A stretch of 64,000 nucleotides of DNA from Sinorhizobium meliloti 4H41 (GTDB taxonomy: Bacteria > Pseudomonadota > Alphaproteobacteria > Rhizobiales > Rhizobiaceae), in the NCBI RefSeq assembly GCF_000375585.1, contig NZ_AQWP01000010.1, positions 1 through 64,000 of the forward strand, in the 5' to 3' direction. Position numbers and translations under genes: made by a program. Positions 62,386 through 64,000 of this stretch are shown piece after piece. The notes beneath the pieces are model-generated. The model did not search any database. It was given only the letters and a program-made list of their open reading frames with translations, and was not told the origin of the DNA. Each line of letters begins with the position of its first letter. The first letter of the stretch is position 1.

Positions 62386-63177
62386 CTAAAAGCGCACCAC
62401 GAGCCCGAGGATCGGCCCCTGCTCGACGACGTCGAAGACGAATCCGTCATTGCTGTAGTCGACACCCAGCGCGCGGTAACCGGCAAGCGCCGAAACGGTA
62501 TCGCTGAAGCGGTAACCGATAGCCGCGGCGACATCCCAGTCCAGATCCGCGCCACCGGCGCCGACAAGGCCCCAACCGGTCATGTAGATCTCGGGCGTAA
62601 ACGAATAGGTCCCGCGAAAGCCGGCGATTCCGTCCACCCAGGTCGCATCGTCGGTTCTCGACACACCATCGAGAACGCCCCCTTGGAAGGAGAGCTCGCT
62701 CTTGACGGACCAAACACGCAAGCCTCCGACGACATCGAGCCGTGCAGCGCTGTCCTCATAGATCGCGTAGCCAGCGCCGAGTGTGCCGGCGAAGGTCTCC
62801 GTCGAAAGCTCGACATCGTCGGCGAGAACGCCCCTGGGCGTGCCGCCCTGGCCGGAAAGCTTGATGTACATCGCGTCCCCGAAGATGCTGTAGGGTCCGT
62901 TGCGCGCTTCGGCGATCGCCATCGCAGCGAAATCCAGGTGGTCGAAGACATCACTGAAACTCGCGTCGACGTCGACCGCAGGCAAGCCGAACTGCTCGAT
63001 ATCCCCCGAAAGCCCCGCCGCCCAGAAGTAGGGCGCGAAGGAAAACGTCCAGCCGCCCTCCGTGGTGACCTGCTGGGTTTGCGGTGCCACCGGAGAATAG
63101 ATGTCCGCCGCCGTGGCACCGCCGGCAAGCAGGCAGGCTCCGATGGAAGCCAGAGTCGCTATGAAACGAGATGTCAT
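62386..63177 (-). CDS. Outer-membrane beta-barrel protein (OmpA/Opa-like)
   Basis: This 263-residue protein has a signal peptide (about residues 1-24, ending ATA) and an alternating-residue pattern of beta strands ending in the outer-membrane signature ILGLVVRF with a terminal Phe. The WTFSFAPYFWAAGLSGD start of the barrel is common in rhizobial outer-membrane proteins of unknown role. GGAGG precedes the ATG at 63177. The function is probably structural or in surface permeability. Confidence 0.78.
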   Translation of the reverse strand: MTSRFIATLASIGACLLAGGATAADIYSPVAPQTQQVTTEGGWTFSFAPYFWAAGLSGDIEQFGLPAVDVDASFSDVFDHLDFAAMAIAEARNGPYSIFGDAMYIKLSGQGGTPRGVLADDVELSTETFAGTLGAGYAIYEDSAARLDVVGGLRVWSVKSELSFQGGVLDGVSRTDDATWVDGIAGFRGTYSFTPEIYMTGWGLVGAGGADLDWDVAAAIGYRFSDTVSALAGYRALGVDYSNDGFVFDVVEQGPILGLVVRF

Positions 63178-63324
63178 CACATCCTCCGATATTGCCCGCC
63201 GGCACGATCGGCCGCGGCTCGACAAAGTCTTTCAATCCTTAGGCGATTCAAACGCCCCAACTCACTGAAACCAGGCAGTTCCGCACGAAAAATCTTCCCG
63301 TAATTCGCCGGGAACCGTTCTAAG

Positions 63325-64000
63325 TCACTGGGTCGGGTCTTCGCTTTTCTCGGCGCTTGTCAGCGTCTCCTCGAGGTTGACCTTCTTGCGGCGCGTCCCG
63401 CTCTGTTCGATGATATTGACCGGCGCGGAAATCGTGGCGGCCGCGACGTTCCCGACATTTTTGGCAGTGCCGGCGACTACGGCGGTGATTCCGTCGCCCA
63501 GCGTGATTTCGGAATCGGTAAGCGTCTGGCCCTTGATGATCCGCTGCCCGATCAACTGCACGATTTCAGGACTTTCGGCGAACTTGCCGTGATGCAGGCC
63601 GTCCTCCGTCTCGACCTTGGTCAGGTCGATTGCGGTGATTCCGGCACGTTCCAGTTGGGTACGGTAGGGTTCGGCAGTCGGATCGATCGCGCCGAGCCGC
63701 GACACGTCGCCGGAGATCAGCCGCGAGACCGCCAGCGCGCGGTCGTCCTGTGAAACGAAGACCGTGAACTTCGGCCGCGCCTTGCCCATGTCGACCCATT
63801 GCTTGGCGAAGACGTCGAGGTCGATATCGGGCGAAGCAAGGATCACGTTCTCGATCTTCGGCGCGATCTTTCCGTCACGAATTCCCATCTGGCGCAGCGA
63901 TTCCATCGTCAGCCACGTTCCCATGGAATGAGCGAGGATGGTGACGTCCTTGACATGCGGAGAATTCGCAAGCGTGCGCAGCGTATCTTCGAGCGCTGTG
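63325..64000 (-). CDS. Partial alpha/beta hydrolase, DUF900 type (cut by window end)
   Basis: The visible 225 or so residues are the C-terminal part of a hydrolase. Just inside the window edge the frame reads TILAHSMGTWLTM, with AHSMG as the nucleophile elbow of a serine hydrolase. ENVILASPDIDLDVF and FVSQDDRAL follow, typical of the DUF900 group (esterase/lipase-like rhizobial proteins). The ATG at 63924 lies within the active-site motif and is not the start; the frame stays open to the last base of the window. A long hydrophilic tail ends the protein. The substrate is unknown. Confidence 0.78.
   Translation of the reverse strand, partial: TALEDTLRTLANSPHVKDVTILAHSMGTWLTMESLRQMGIRDGKIAPKIENVILASPDIDLDVFAKQWVDMGKARPKFTVFVSQDDRALAVSRLISGDVSRLGAIDPTAEPYRTQLERAGITAIDLTKVETEDGLHHGKFAESPEIVQLIGQRIIKGQTLTDSEITLGDGITAVVAGTAKNVGNVAAATISAPVNIIEQSGTRRKKVNLEETLTSAEKSEDPTQ

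Overview
The window is high-GC alphaproteobacterial accessory DNA and reads like a Sinorhizobium (Ensifer) replicon of the pSymB chromid type. The main grounds are a bgsB-bgsA mixed-linkage beta-glucan synthase pair beside a GAF-GGDEF cyclase, several copies of a RIME-like rhizobial intergenic palindrome, a GNxKxNTTxQGYQQDR-type small rhizobial protein, and a dense run of ABC/TRAP uptake operons each with its own regulator. The assignment rests on gene content recalled from memory; no search was run. No tRNA, rRNA, CRISPR array or replication origin was seen.

Layout. 1-2481: a complete IS66-family element (tnpA, tnpB, tnpC) with matching ends, inserted just upstream of a small GlsB/YeaQ-type membrane protein gene, followed by an AlkB-like remnant and a metallophosphoesterase. 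3.7-7.6 kb: a three-subunit molybdenum aldehyde oxidoreductase of the PaoABC type. 7.6-11.1 kb: a DUF1537 kinase and a RuBisCO-like protein (oiaK, oiaX) divergent from a FadR-type regulator. 11.1-15.7 kb: bgsA/bgsB and a diguanylate cyclase. 15.7-21.1 kb: a quinone reductase-like gene, then a GntR-TRAP-RpiB operon. 21.2-24.9 kb: a MacAB-like exporter with a divergent TetR. 25.6-32.1 kb: LacI, an AfuABC/FbpABC-like transporter and an inositol-monophosphatase-like enzyme. 32.2-35.2 kb: a K+ channel with a zinc ribbon, a ClpP-like exported protein and a membrane coiled-coil protein. 35.3-40.8 kb: a heme-c/Tll0287-type sensor protein, hybrid kinase, response regulator and REC-adenylate cyclase in one tight operon. 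40.9-49.1 kb: a seven-gene D-apiose operon (apnO, binding protein, DUF2291 lipoprotein, ATPase, permease, apsD, apnL). 49.3-54.4 kb: TetR with an RND pump. 54.5-58.4 kb: AraC with an IorAB-type molybdenum dehydrogenase. 59-64 kb: small stress-type genes, an MFS pump with TetR, an outer-membrane protein and a partial hydrolase.

How they work together. The clearest biology is D-apiose catabolism divided between two loci 39 kb apart. ApsD, ApnL and ApnO at 41-49 kb would make 3-oxo-isoapionate, which OiaK and the RuBisCO-like OiaX at 8-10 kb would phosphorylate and decarboxylate. Both operons carry the identical 16-bp sequence AACTGGTATAATGAGT in their upstream regions, which suggests that the FadR-type regulator at 10.4 kb controls both. 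The RpiB-like gene in the TRAP operon, whose regulator has the palindrome ACTGGTA-A-TACCAGT, is a possible downstream isomerase, but that link is speculative. A second candidate system is the heme-sensor/hybrid-kinase/cyclase operon, which looks like a redox-to-cAMP pathway I do not recognise as described.
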